Part shown: positions 1 through 5,826 of the stretch, piece after piece
How the letters are laid out: each line of letters opens with the position of its first letter
Position numbering within the stretch: the stretch's first letter is position 1
NCBI GenBank assembly: GCA_902492185.1
Contig: CABUKY010000042.1
Span: 1-12,822 of the forward strand
DNA: 12,822 nt
From: an uncultured Collinsella sp.
Lineage (GTDB): Bacteria; Actinomycetota; Coriobacteriia; Coriobacteriales; Coriobacteriaceae
Direction: 5' to 3'
Position numbers and translations under genes: made by a program
Notes under the pieces: generated by a model
What the model was told of the DNA's origin: nothing
What the model saw: the letters and a program-made list of their open reading frames with translations, nothing else
Database searches by the model: none

Positions 1-714
1 CGGAAGCTCGCTCTCATCATCAATAAACAGGAGACGAGACGTATCGAGCCGACTTGACGCCTGAGCATAAAGTGTCGCGGCAATCTCAGACGGAGAACCA
101 AGATAGACATCGCAACCACGCAACTCCTCGAGCGCAAACTCACAAGCAGCGCGAATAATATTATGCGGACCGCGAGCACAGACATAACGTCCGTCCTCAT
201 CCTTGACGGCCTGGGGCCAGCTGGACTGATCGGCACGCTCACTGAGACGGTCGGCCGCAACGCTCACCTTAAAGGCTGAACCAAGATCGACACCGGATGT
301 GACCACACGGGCCTCGTCGGTGTTCTGCTTGATCGAAAACAATGCCATGCCACGACCGTGAACGCCCCAACGGTCCATCTTCATGCTCTCGAGCTTGGAG
401 GTAACGCGGGCATCGAAGATTCGCTCTTGCATATCCTGCGGAACACCCGAGCCGTTATCCAGAAAGACAAGCGTGCGGACGCCATCTTCCTTGGTCGTGG
501 CTAAATAGACCTTGTCGGCGCCGGCATCGCGAGCATTACGGAGCATTTCGATGACGATATCCTCGACATGCTGAATGTCGTGCTTTGCCTGGCGCCGCTC
601 GGCCTCCGAAACGCGAAGGCGGACATACCCCTCGCCAAGGTTCTCCTCGACGCGAAGGTTGCCCTCCCCCGACATCGACGCGATAAATGAGATGAGCTCG
701 TTCGCGTCGCTCAT
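1..714 (-). CDS. GHKL-fold ATPase, N-terminal part (gene runs off the window)
   Basis: This is an open frame of 238 codons with no stop, starting at ATG 714-712 and cut by the window edge, so the C-terminal part is missing. The first 130 residues carry the GHKL (gyrase, Hsp90, histidine kinase, MutL) ATP-binding signature: an N box EMLRNARDAGA at about 56-66, the G1 box DNGSGV at 86-91, and a G2-like glycine loop GVHGRGMAL at 117-125. The N box lies only about 50 residues from the start, with no membrane segment and no phosphoacceptor histidine domain before it. An N-terminal ATPase domain fits the MutL/Hsp90/MORC-like arrangement better than a sensor kinase. The start codon is one base after the rny stop (TAA-C-ATG) and has no clear Shine-Dalgarno sequence, so translation is probably coupled to rny. 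The substrate is unknown. The fold is confident, the function is not. Confidence 0.85.
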   Translation of the reverse strand, partial: MSDANELISFIASMSGEGNLRVEENLGEGYVRLRVSEAERRQAKHDIQHVEDIVIEMLRNARDAGADKVYLATTKEDGVRTLVFLDNGSGVPQDMQERIFDARVTSKLESMKMDRWGVHGRGMALFSIKQNTDEARVVTSGVDLGSAFKVSVAADRLSERADQSSWPQAVKDEDGRYVCARGPHNIIRAACEFALEELRGCDVYLGSPSEIAATLYAQASSRLDTSRLLFIDDESELP

Positions 715-715
715 G

Positions 716-2266
716 TTATTTAGCGATATCGACAGCGCGGCTCTCGCGAATCACGACGACGCGCACCTGACCGGGATACTCCATCTCTTCCTCGATCTGA
801 TGGGCGATATCGTGAGCCAGAACCGTGGACTGGGCATCGGAGATCTTGTCCGGCTGAACCATGACGTGGACCTCGCGACCAGCCTGCATGGCATAGGTAC
901 GCTCGACGCCGTCATGGGAGTTGGCGATCTCCTCGAGCTTCTCAAGGCGCTTGATGTAGTTCTCGGCAGACTCGCGACGGGCACCGGGGCGAGAGGCGGA
1001 GACAGCATCGGCGGCCTGCACCAGGACATCGAGCACCGTGTTGGGGTCGACATCGGCATGGTGAGCCTCGATAGCGTGGACGATAACGGGCTTCTCGCCA
1101 TAACGGCGGGCAAGCTCGGCGCCAATGACGGCATGCGGGCCCTCGACGTCGTGGTCGATTGCCTTGCCCAGGTCGTGCAGCAGGCCGGCGCGCTTGGCGG
1201 TCACAACGTCCAGGCCAAGCTCGGAAGCCATCACGCCGCACAGATCAGAGACCTCGAGGGAGTGCTGAAGCACGTTCTGACCAAACGAGGTACGGTAGCG
1301 CAAGGCGCCAAGGGTCTTGACGATCTCGGGGTGCAGGTCGTGGATGCCGGTATCGAAGGCAGCCTGCTCGCCAGCCTCGCGCACGCGCTGCTGAACCAGG
1401 TCGGCAGCCTTGTGATACATCTCCTCGATGCGGGCAGGGTGAATGCGGCCGTCGGCGATGAGGTTCTCGAGGGCGACACGGGCGGTCTCACGACGGACCG
1501 GGTCGAAGCTCGAAAGAACGACGGTCTCGGGCGTGTCGTCGATCACGAGGTTGACGCCGGAAACCTGCTCGAAGGTGCGGATGTTGCGACCCTCGCGACC
1601 GATGATACGGCCCTTGAGGTCATCAGAGGGAATGTGCACGGAGGTAACGGTGACCTCGGCAGTGTGGTCGGCAGCGCAGCGCTGAATCGCCAGGGAAAGA
1701 ATCTCCTGGGCGGTCTTGTGGCACTCGGCGCGAACCTGCTGCTCGGACTCGCGAATAATCGTGGCGGCCTCGTGGGTGACCTCGCCGCGAACCTTATCGA
1801 GGAGCTCCTTGTGGGCGTCCTCGCGGGTAAGGTCGGCGATACGCTCAAGCTCGGAGGTCTGCTTTGCGCAGAGCTCCTCGAGCTCACGGGAGCGCTTCTC
1901 GACCTGACCGGCCTGGCTGGACAGCTGATGCTCGCGCTTGTCGAGAGCGTCGTTGCGGCGATCGAGGGATTCCTCGCGTTGCATCACGCGATTCTCGAGC
2001 GTACGAATCTCGTTCTTACGCTGCTTATCCTCGGCCTCGGCGGCCTGCTTGTTCTTGATGATTTCCTCTTTAGCCTCAAGCAGAGCCTCTTTTTTGAGGG
2101 TCTCGGCCTGACGCTTTGCATCACCGATCAGGGACTCAGCCTGTGCGTGTGCCGACTGAATCTTTTCGTCGGCCTCGTGAAGACTACCCTGCTTGGCGGT
2201 GCGCATGTAGGCAATGGCGGCGATGGCACCCAAAACGATGCCAACGAGCGCTGCGATGATAGGCAT
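716..2266 (-). CDS. rny: Ribonuclease Y (membrane-anchored endoribonuclease)
   Basis: RNase Y starts decay of many mRNAs by endonucleolytic cleavage at the inner face of the membrane. The 516-residue product has the full family layout: an N-terminal membrane anchor (about 3-21), a long charged coiled coil (about 30-190), a KH RNA-binding domain with the GxxG-type loop in IIGREGRN (221-228), and an HD hydrolase domain with H335, the HD pair H364-D365 and D420 as likely metal ligands. Length is normal for the family. I chose ATG at 2266 over an in-frame GTG at 2272 because the Shine-Dalgarno AGGAG (2276-2272) sits 5 bases before the ATG and overlaps the GTG. It is the first gene after its own promoter at 2433-2461 and is followed one base later by the GHKL ATPase gene. 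Confidence 0.97.
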   Translation of the reverse strand: MPIIAALVGIVLGAIAAIAYMRTAKQGSLHEADEKIQSAHAQAESLIGDAKRQAETLKKEALLEAKEEIIKNKQAAEAEDKQRKNEIRTLENRVMQREESLDRRNDALDKREHQLSSQAGQVEKRSRELEELCAKQTSELERIADLTREDAHKELLDKVRGEVTHEAATIIRESEQQVRAECHKTAQEILSLAIQRCAADHTAEVTVTSVHIPSDDLKGRIIGREGRNIRTFEQVSGVNLVIDDTPETVVLSSFDPVRRETARVALENLIADGRIHPARIEEMYHKAADLVQQRVREAGEQAAFDTGIHDLHPEIVKTLGALRYRTSFGQNVLQHSLEVSDLCGVMASELGLDVVTAKRAGLLHDLGKAIDHDVEGPHAVIGAELARRYGEKPVIVHAIEAHHADVDPNTVLDVLVQAADAVSASRPGARRESAENYIKRLEKLEEIANSHDGVERTYAMQAGREVHVMVQPDKISDAQSTVLAHDIAHQIEEEMEYPGQVRVVVIRESRAVDIAK

Positions 2267-2271
2267 GCTCA

Positions 2272-2276
2272 CTCCT
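2272..2276 (-). promoter_or_regulatory. Ribosome binding site that decides the rny start
   Basis: On the minus strand AGGAG is preceded by an A run and followed after 5 bases by ATG at 2266. The alternative GTG start at 2272 would overlap the last base of this site, so it is very unlikely to be used. Confidence 0.8.
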
Positions 2277-2301
2277 TTTTATGGATTCGTTACACAACAA
2301 A

Positions 2302-2327
2302 GCGAACCGTCCTTACGAACGGCTCGC
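2302..2327 (-). promoter_or_regulatory. Hairpin in the rny 5' leader (proximal)
   Basis: The minus-strand RNA can form a 9-bp stem, GCGAGCCGU with ACGGUUCGC (one G-U pair), around an 8-base loop UCGUAAGG. It is followed by UUUGUUGUG and lies about 35 bases before the rny start codon. It resembles an attenuator or a protective leader stem, but the U run is poor. A regulatory role is inferred from position only. Confidence 0.5.
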
Positions 2328-2388
2328 GACATTTGAGTAATATGGGCGCAGCTTATGCGGGTCGGATACAGATAAACATATAAACAAA

Positions 2389-2403
2389 CTCATCACAGAT
2401 GAG
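2389..2403 (-). promoter_or_regulatory. Small hairpin in the rny 5' leader (distal)
   Basis: CTCATC-TGT-GATGAG is a perfect 6-bp inverted repeat with a 3-base loop, followed on the minus strand by the T-rich stretch TTTGTTTAT. It lies about 25 bases after the predicted transcription start of rny. The stem is short, so it could be a weak pause or attenuation site, or chance. Confidence 0.35.
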
Positions 2404-2432
2404 CACATATCACAAAGCAAATGACAGTGTTT

Positions 2433-2461
2433 ATCGTACGTTGAACCACAACAACTGTCAA
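2433..2461 (-). promoter_or_regulatory. Sigma-70-type promoter of rny
   Basis: On the minus strand a perfect -35 box TTGACA (2461-2456) is separated by exactly 17 bp from TACGAT (2438-2433), which matches the -10 consensus at 4 of 6 positions including the key first A and last T. The predicted start near 2426 gives an rny leader of about 160 nt. It provides rny and the downstream ATPase with a promoter separate from recA-recX. Confidence 0.75.
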
Positions 2462-2509
2462 ATAAATGGCCCCAGCACGGCGGCTAAAAAGCGGTGAACG
2501 GCAGGGCCA
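2460..2509 (-). terminator. Candidate terminator after recX, abutting the rny promoter
   Basis: Downstream of the recX stop the minus-strand RNA can pair UGGCCC (2509-2504) with GGGCCA (2472-2467), with two more wobble pairs inside, across a loop of roughly 25-30 bases, followed by UUUAUUU (2466-2460). The large loop and interrupted U run make it a weak candidate. Its U tract runs straight into the -35 box of the rny promoter. Confidence 0.35.
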
Positions 2510-2523
2510 CAAAACGCATACGC

Positions 2524-3216
2524 CTAAAGCGCACATTCCCCGCATTCGGCATCGAGACGTGCCTTAACGGCATCGGCGGCGATGTGATACGAGAAGCCCT
2601 TGCCCATCAAAAACCGAACCAGTTTTTCGAATCCGCGCGTCTCTGGAACACGTCGCTTGGCGAGCAGGGCTGACGCACGCGCCAAATCGTCTTCGACGGC
2701 AAAATAATCCTCGGGATAACCGGGAATGTCATCGAGCACGACATGACGACGCTTGAGCTCGGTCTCGATTTTGCGCTGTCCCCAACCGCGCCGCTTGCGT
2801 TCCTCGATAAAGTACGAGCAAAAGCGGTTCTCGTCTAAAAAGCGATACTCGGTGGCGCGCTCGACGGCGAAATCAATCGCGGGCTGGCGAAAGCCGTAAC
2901 GAGCCAACTTGTCACGGACCTCACCCGTCGCATGGTCGCGGCGCGATAACATCTCGGTCACCATGGTAAGTGCACATTTACGCTCGATGAGCTGCACCGC
3001 CTCACGAAAGTTGTCCCAATCACAGGGAAGATCGGGGCGGTTTTTGACATACAGCCGCGCGACCCGCACGGGAATCCAAATGGACCGCTCAAAACCGTCC
3101 TCAAGCTCACAATCGATATGTGCGCAAGGCTTTTTGGACGCATACCCGCTCGAGAACGAGGAGGCCGCCTTCTTATCGGGATAGACGACCGTGGCCTCGG
3201 TAACCGTATACGACAT
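2524..3216 (-). CDS. recX: RecX family regulator of RecA
   Basis: RecX binds RecA filaments and modulates, usually inhibits, recombinase and coprotease activity. The 230-residue protein has the RecX domain from about residue 84 to the end as three-helix repeats. The first contains the family signature around MLSRRDHATGEVRDKL (89-104), the second begins at FLDENRFCSYFIEERKRRGWG (126-146), and the third covers about 172-222. The first 80 residues are a divergent N-terminal extension with no motif I recognise. The ATG at 3216 lies 11 bases after the recA stop and lacks a good Shine-Dalgarno sequence, so translation is probably coupled to recA. Its placement directly behind recA under the SOS promoter is the classic arrangement and supports the assignment. 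Confidence 0.93.
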   Translation of the reverse strand: MSYTVTEATVVYPDKKAASSFSSGYASKKPCAHIDCELEDGFERSIWIPVRVARLYVKNRPDLPCDWDNFREAVQLIERKCALTMVTEMLSRRDHATGEVRDKLARYGFRQPAIDFAVERATEYRFLDENRFCSYFIEERKRRGWGQRKIETELKRRHVVLDDIPGYPEDYFAVEDDLARASALLAKRRVPETRGFEKLVRFLMGKGFSYHIAADAVKARLDAECGECAL

Positions 3217-3227
3217 GAGCGTAACCG

Positions 3228-4376
3228 CTACTCGTCGTCATCTTCGAGCATGGCGGAACCATCGATGGCGTAAAGCTCGTCAAACTCCTCGGGCGCAGGC
3301 TGATCGGTCAGCTCGACCTCAGACGGAGCATCGTCATCAAACTCAAGCCCGCAGGTAAGGCGGACCTTATGCTCAATCTCGTCGGCGCAATCGGGGTGTT
3401 CGCGCAGGAACGCCTTGGCGGCCTCGCGACCGTTGCCGAGCTTGTCCTCGCCATAGGCAAACCAGGAGCCCATCTTCTTGCAGATGCCGCACTCGACAGC
3501 CATGTCCAGAATCGAGCCCTCCTTAGAGATGCCCGTACCGTACATGATGTCGAACTCAGCAGAACGGAACGGAGCTGCCACCTTGTTCTTAACGACCTTA
3601 GCGCGCACGCGGTTACCGATAACCTCGTCCTTAAGCTTAATGCTGTCGATACGGCGAATGTCGATACGCACCGAAGAGAAGAACTTAAGGGCGCGACCGC
3701 CCGTCGTGGTCTCGGGGTTGCCGAACATGACGCCGATCTTCTCACGCAGCTGGTTAATGAAGATGCACGTCGTGTTGGACTTAGACAGCGAGCCGGCGAG
3801 CTTGCGGAGCGCCTGGCTCATCAGGCGAGCCTGAAGACCAACCGTAGTGTCGCCGATCTCTCCCTCGATCTCGGCACGCGGGGTCAGCGCGGCGACGGAG
3901 TCGACGACGATGGCATCGATGGCGCCGGAACGCACGAGCATGTCAACAATCTCGAGCGCCTGCTCGCCCGTATCGGGCTGGGAAATGAGCACCTCGTCGA
4001 TATCCACGCCGATGCGCGCGGCATACGTGGGATCGAGCGCGTGCTCGGCATCGATAAATGCCACAACGCCACCCATTGCCTGGGCCTCGGCCAAGATCTC
4101 GAGCGAAAGCGTCGTCTTACCGGAGGACTCGGGACCGTAGATCTCGACGATTCGGCCGCGCGGCACACCGCCGATACCCAGAGCGGCATCGAGGGCCAGG
4201 GCGCCCGTAGGGATGGCCTCGACCTCGAGCTCGGGGCCACCGTCGCCGTACCTCATGATGGAACCCTGGCCGAATTTCTTCTCGATCTCGGCCTTGGTGG
4301 TGGCGATCATCTCATCGCGCTCTTTACCCGTCGTGCGAGCATGAACGGTACGTACGGGACCTGAATTCTTGGCCAT
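3228..4376 (-). CDS. recA: Recombinase RecA
   Basis: RecA forms ATP-dependent filaments on single-stranded DNA, performs strand exchange and triggers LexA self-cleavage in the SOS response. The 382-residue product shows the Walker A loop GPESSGKT (81-88), the Walker B strand AIVVDSVAAL (155-164), the loop following it with PRAEIEGEIGD (166-176), the conserved FINQLREKIGVMFGNPETTTGG segment including loop L2 (206-227), and an acidic C-terminal tail ending EDDDE. Start: ATG at 4376 is preceded by AGGAGG with 7-base spacing. A longer in-frame start at 4400 coincides with the predicted transcription start and would include the Shine-Dalgarno in the coding part, so I reject it. The gene has its own LexA-controlled promoter and is followed by recX. 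Confidence 0.99.
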   Translation of the reverse strand: MAKNSGPVRTVHARTTGKERDEMIATTKAEIEKKFGQGSIMRYGDGGPELEVEAIPTGALALDAALGIGGVPRGRIVEIYGPESSGKTTLSLEILAEAQAMGGVVAFIDAEHALDPTYAARIGVDIDEVLISQPDTGEQALEIVDMLVRSGAIDAIVVDSVAALTPRAEIEGEIGDTTVGLQARLMSQALRKLAGSLSKSNTTCIFINQLREKIGVMFGNPETTTGGRALKFFSSVRIDIRRIDSIKLKDEVIGNRVRAKVVKNKVAAPFRSAEFDIMYGTGISKEGSILDMAVECGICKKMGSWFAYGEDKLGNGREAAKAFLREHPDCADEIEHKVRLTCGLEFDDDAPSEVELTDQPAPEEFDELYAIDGSAMLEDDDE

Positions 4377-4383
4377 GAATAGC

Positions 4384-4389
4384 CCTCCT
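4384..4389 (-). promoter_or_regulatory. Ribosome binding site that decides the recA start
   Basis: A perfect AGGAGG on the minus strand lies 7 bases before ATG at 4376. This fixes the N-terminus as MAKNSG. Confidence 0.85.
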
Positions 4390-4406
4390 CTTAACAACAT
4401 GCATCG

Positions 4407-4435
4407 ATAATAAACGAACGGCTGTTCGTGGTCAA
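4407..4435 (-). promoter_or_regulatory. Sigma-70-type promoter of recA-recX
   Basis: On the minus strand TTGACC (4435-4430) and TATTAT (4412-4407) are each one mismatch from consensus and separated by exactly 17 bp. The predicted transcription start is near 4400, giving a short leader of about 24 bases. The whole spacer is occupied by the LexA box. Confidence 0.88.
4415..4428. promoter_or_regulatory. SOS (LexA) box in the recA promoter spacer
   Basis: CGAACGGCTGTTCG is a perfect CGAAC-N4-GTTCG palindrome, the LexA (DinR) operator known from Bacillus and actinobacteria. The symmetry extends one base on each side (A...T). It lies between the -35 and -10 boxes, so bound LexA should block RNA polymerase directly. 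This predicts DNA-damage induction of recA and recX. The lexA gene itself is not in the window. Confidence 0.92.
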
Positions 4436-4465
4436 CCGTTCAGATAAATCATATGCAGCCGACCT

Positions 4466-4527
4466 TTCCAAAACCCAACCAAACGCCGACCAAACACTGA
4501 CCAAATGCTTGACCATAAAGGGCCAAA
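4466..4527. repeat. Helically phased short repeat array upstream of the recA promoter
   Basis: The heptamer GACCAAA on the plus strand (TTTGGTC on the minus) and variants recur at 4466, 4477, 4488, 4499, 4511 and 4521. Steps are 11, 11, 11, 12 and 10 bp, close to one DNA turn each. Two copies are exact (4488, 4499), and the others are TTCCAAA, AACCAAA, GACCATA and GGCCAAA. The array lies about 65-130 bp upstream of the recA transcription start. It could be a curved upstream element, a cooperative protein-binding array or a decayed tandem repeat. Confidence 0.6.
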
Positions 4528-4602
4528 TAAGAATAAGGCAGGCAAAAATACACCTATGACCAGCACAAACGCTAAATTCTTCTGAGGTCCCTATCTCCAC
4601 AA

Positions 4603-4626
4603 TTAAGGGGCACTAAGGCCCCTTAA
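4603..4626 (-). terminator. Hairpin after cinA, candidate terminator
   Basis: TTAAGGGGC and GCCCCTTAA form a perfect 9-bp inverted repeat around a 6-base loop, 7 bases downstream of the cinA stop. On the minus strand it is followed by TTGTGG, so the usual T run is largely missing. It probably marks the end of the upstream operon but may allow read-through into recA. Confidence 0.55.
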
Positions 4627-4633
4627 AACACGT

Positions 4634-5164
4634 CTATTCCATAGAGATGAGCACAAGGACAATTCGACCCAATGCCTCCGCGACCGCATGGGCACGAACA
4701 CACGAACGGTCGCCCTCATAGTGGCAGCGCACAGAGTCCACGACTGGCACTTTCCCATCAGCCGCGCGATACGCCCAGCCAATATAGAAAGTGCCCGCCG
4801 GATCGTCCTCAGTGCCACCGCCGGGGCCGGCATAACCCGTTGCGCTCACTGCAATATCACTCTGGTACAGCTCCAGCGAACCCACAGCCATCTCGCGCGC
4901 GGTCTGATGCGACACCGCGGTATAGCGGTCGAGCGTCTCCCGCTCAACACCCAACACGCGATGCTTGATCTCATCGCAGTAGGTCACCGCACCGCCACGC
5001 AGCACCGCCGAGGCGCCTGGGATATCCGCAATCGTCGAGGCGATCATACCCGCCGTCAGCGACTCAGCCGTCGAAACCGTCACGCCCCGAGCGCTCGCGC
5101 GCTCGACAATATCGCGTGCGAGCTCTTCGTTATGCGCGGCAATCTGCTCAAATGATTCCGTCAT
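4634..5164 (-). CDS. pncC: CinA C-terminal domain protein, probable nicotinamide-nucleotide amidase
   Basis: Stand-alone CinA C-terminal domain proteins (PncC) hydrolyse nicotinamide mononucleotide to nicotinic acid mononucleotide and ammonia, salvaging NMN released for example by NAD-dependent DNA ligase. The 176-residue protein is one such domain: the substrate-loop motif TAESLTAG (32-39, where relatives often have TAESCTGG), GGAVTY (57-62) followed by K67, and SATGYAGPGGG (107-117). The N-terminal molybdopterin-binding-like domain of full CinA is absent, which is common. The gene lies between pgsA and recA, the position of cinA in many Gram-positive bacteria. Its ATG is 12 bases after the pgsA stop, with a weak GGTAGG ribosome site. 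The enzymatic role is from family knowledge. The historical name cinA refers to competence, for which nothing here speaks. Confidence 0.92.
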   Translation of the reverse strand: MTESFEQIAAHNEELARDIVERASARGVTVSTAESLTAGMIASTIADIPGASAVLRGGAVTYCDEIKHRVLGVERETLDRYTAVSHQTAREMAVGSLELYQSDIAVSATGYAGPGGGTEDDPAGTFYIGWAYRAADGKVPVVDSVRCHYEGDRSCVRAHAVAEALGRIVLVLISME

Positions 5165-5176
5165 GCCTACCAGGAC

Positions 5177-5815
5177 CTAGACCGAAAAGACGATCTTGCG
5201 GCAGTTCCAGAAGTACTGAGCGCCCGAGATAACGGTCAGGATAACGGCCACGGCGTACAGGAAGCGTGAGACGCCATAGATACCGAGCGTCAGCGCCACC
5301 GGGGCCAGGTTAAGGCCAGACAACGCAAAGACGCACAGATAGCCGCAGATGGAAACCATCGTAGTCGCTGTCTTGTACTTGCCGAGCTTATCGGCCGCAA
5401 CGACCACACCGGCCGCACTCGCAACCATGCGAAGGGCGCTCACCAGCAGCTCACGGAACAGGATGATGAACACCGACCACACGGTCACCGCGCCAAAATC
5501 CAAGAACAGCAGCAGGGCCGAGAACACAAGCAGCTTATCGGCGATGGGGTCCAAGAATTTACCGAAGTCGGTGATCTCGTTGCGCGAACGCGCCAGATAA
5601 CCGTCGACCTTATCGGTGCACGACAGGATCACATACAGAATGAAGGCAGCGGCGGCGAGCGGGCCGTCGAAGGTGCTCCAATCCGTACCGGCAACACTCG
5701 TGTGAGAAAGCGCCGACACGATCATGAACACCGGGATAAAGACGATGCGAACGCACGTCACGATGTTGGCGGGCGTCCAGACACTCGTCAGTTCCTTATT
5801 GCTCTCGTTAGCCAC
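5177..5815 (-). CDS. pgsA: CDP-diacylglycerol--glycerol-3-phosphate 3-phosphatidyltransferase
   Basis: PgsA is the membrane enzyme that makes phosphatidylglycerol phosphate from CDP-diacylglycerol and glycerol 3-phosphate, the committed step to phosphatidylglycerol and cardiolipin. The 212-residue protein has the complete CDP-alcohol phosphatidyltransferase motif D-x2-DG-x2-AR-x8-G-x3-D-x3-D, with D68, D71, G72, A75, R76, G85, D89 and D93 all present. Several hydrophobic membrane segments are visible (about 18-36, 52-66, 96-118, 150-165, 170-200). The start is GTG at 5815, supported by AGGAG with 6-base spacing. This ribosome site overlaps the rimO stop codon (TAGGAG), so the two are probably translationally linked. 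Another CDP-alcohol acceptor cannot be excluded from sequence alone, but the place before cinA-recA fits pgsA. Confidence 0.94.
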   Translation of the reverse strand: MANESNKELTSVWTPANIVTCVRIVFIPVFMIVSALSHTSVAGTDWSTFDGPLAAAAFILYVILSCTDKVDGYLARSRNEITDFGKFLDPIADKLLVFSALLLFLDFGAVTVWSVFIILFRELLVSALRMVASAAGVVVAADKLGKYKTATTMVSICGYLCVFALSGLNLAPVALTLGIYGVSRFLYAVAVILTVISGAQYFWNCRKIVFSV

Positions 5816-5821
5816 GACGCT

Positions 5822-5826
5822 CTCCT
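5822..5826 (-). promoter_or_regulatory. Ribosome binding site for the GTG start of pgsA
   Basis: AGGAG on the minus strand is 6 bases before GTG at 5815 and shares bases with the rimO stop codon TAG (5827-5825). It supports the unusual start codon. Confidence 0.75.

Noticed and set aside
575..2383. Long plus-strand open frame (602 codons) covering the whole of rny and the start of the ATPase gene
   Set aside because: It mirrors the rny frame. Its stop-free length follows from GC-rich codon use on the minus strand that avoids the complements of stops, its product is low-complexity Gly/Leu/Ala/Val-rich with no family resemblance, and it runs through the rny promoter region.
3369..4364. Plus-strand open frame of 331 codons opposite recA
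   Set aside because: It is a shadow of the highly conserved recA coding strand, with no recognisable domain and no ribosome site noticed.
4377..4400. Longer recA start adding MLLRGGLF
   Set aside because: The extra codons contain the Shine-Dalgarno AGGAGG and begin at the predicted transcription start. ATG at 4376 is better supported.
4391..4600. Short minus-strand frame (69 codons) in the cinA-recA gap
   Set aside because: It would start at a GTG without a ribosome site just after the cinA hairpin and run straight through the -35 box, LexA box and -10 box of recA. It has no recognisable product.
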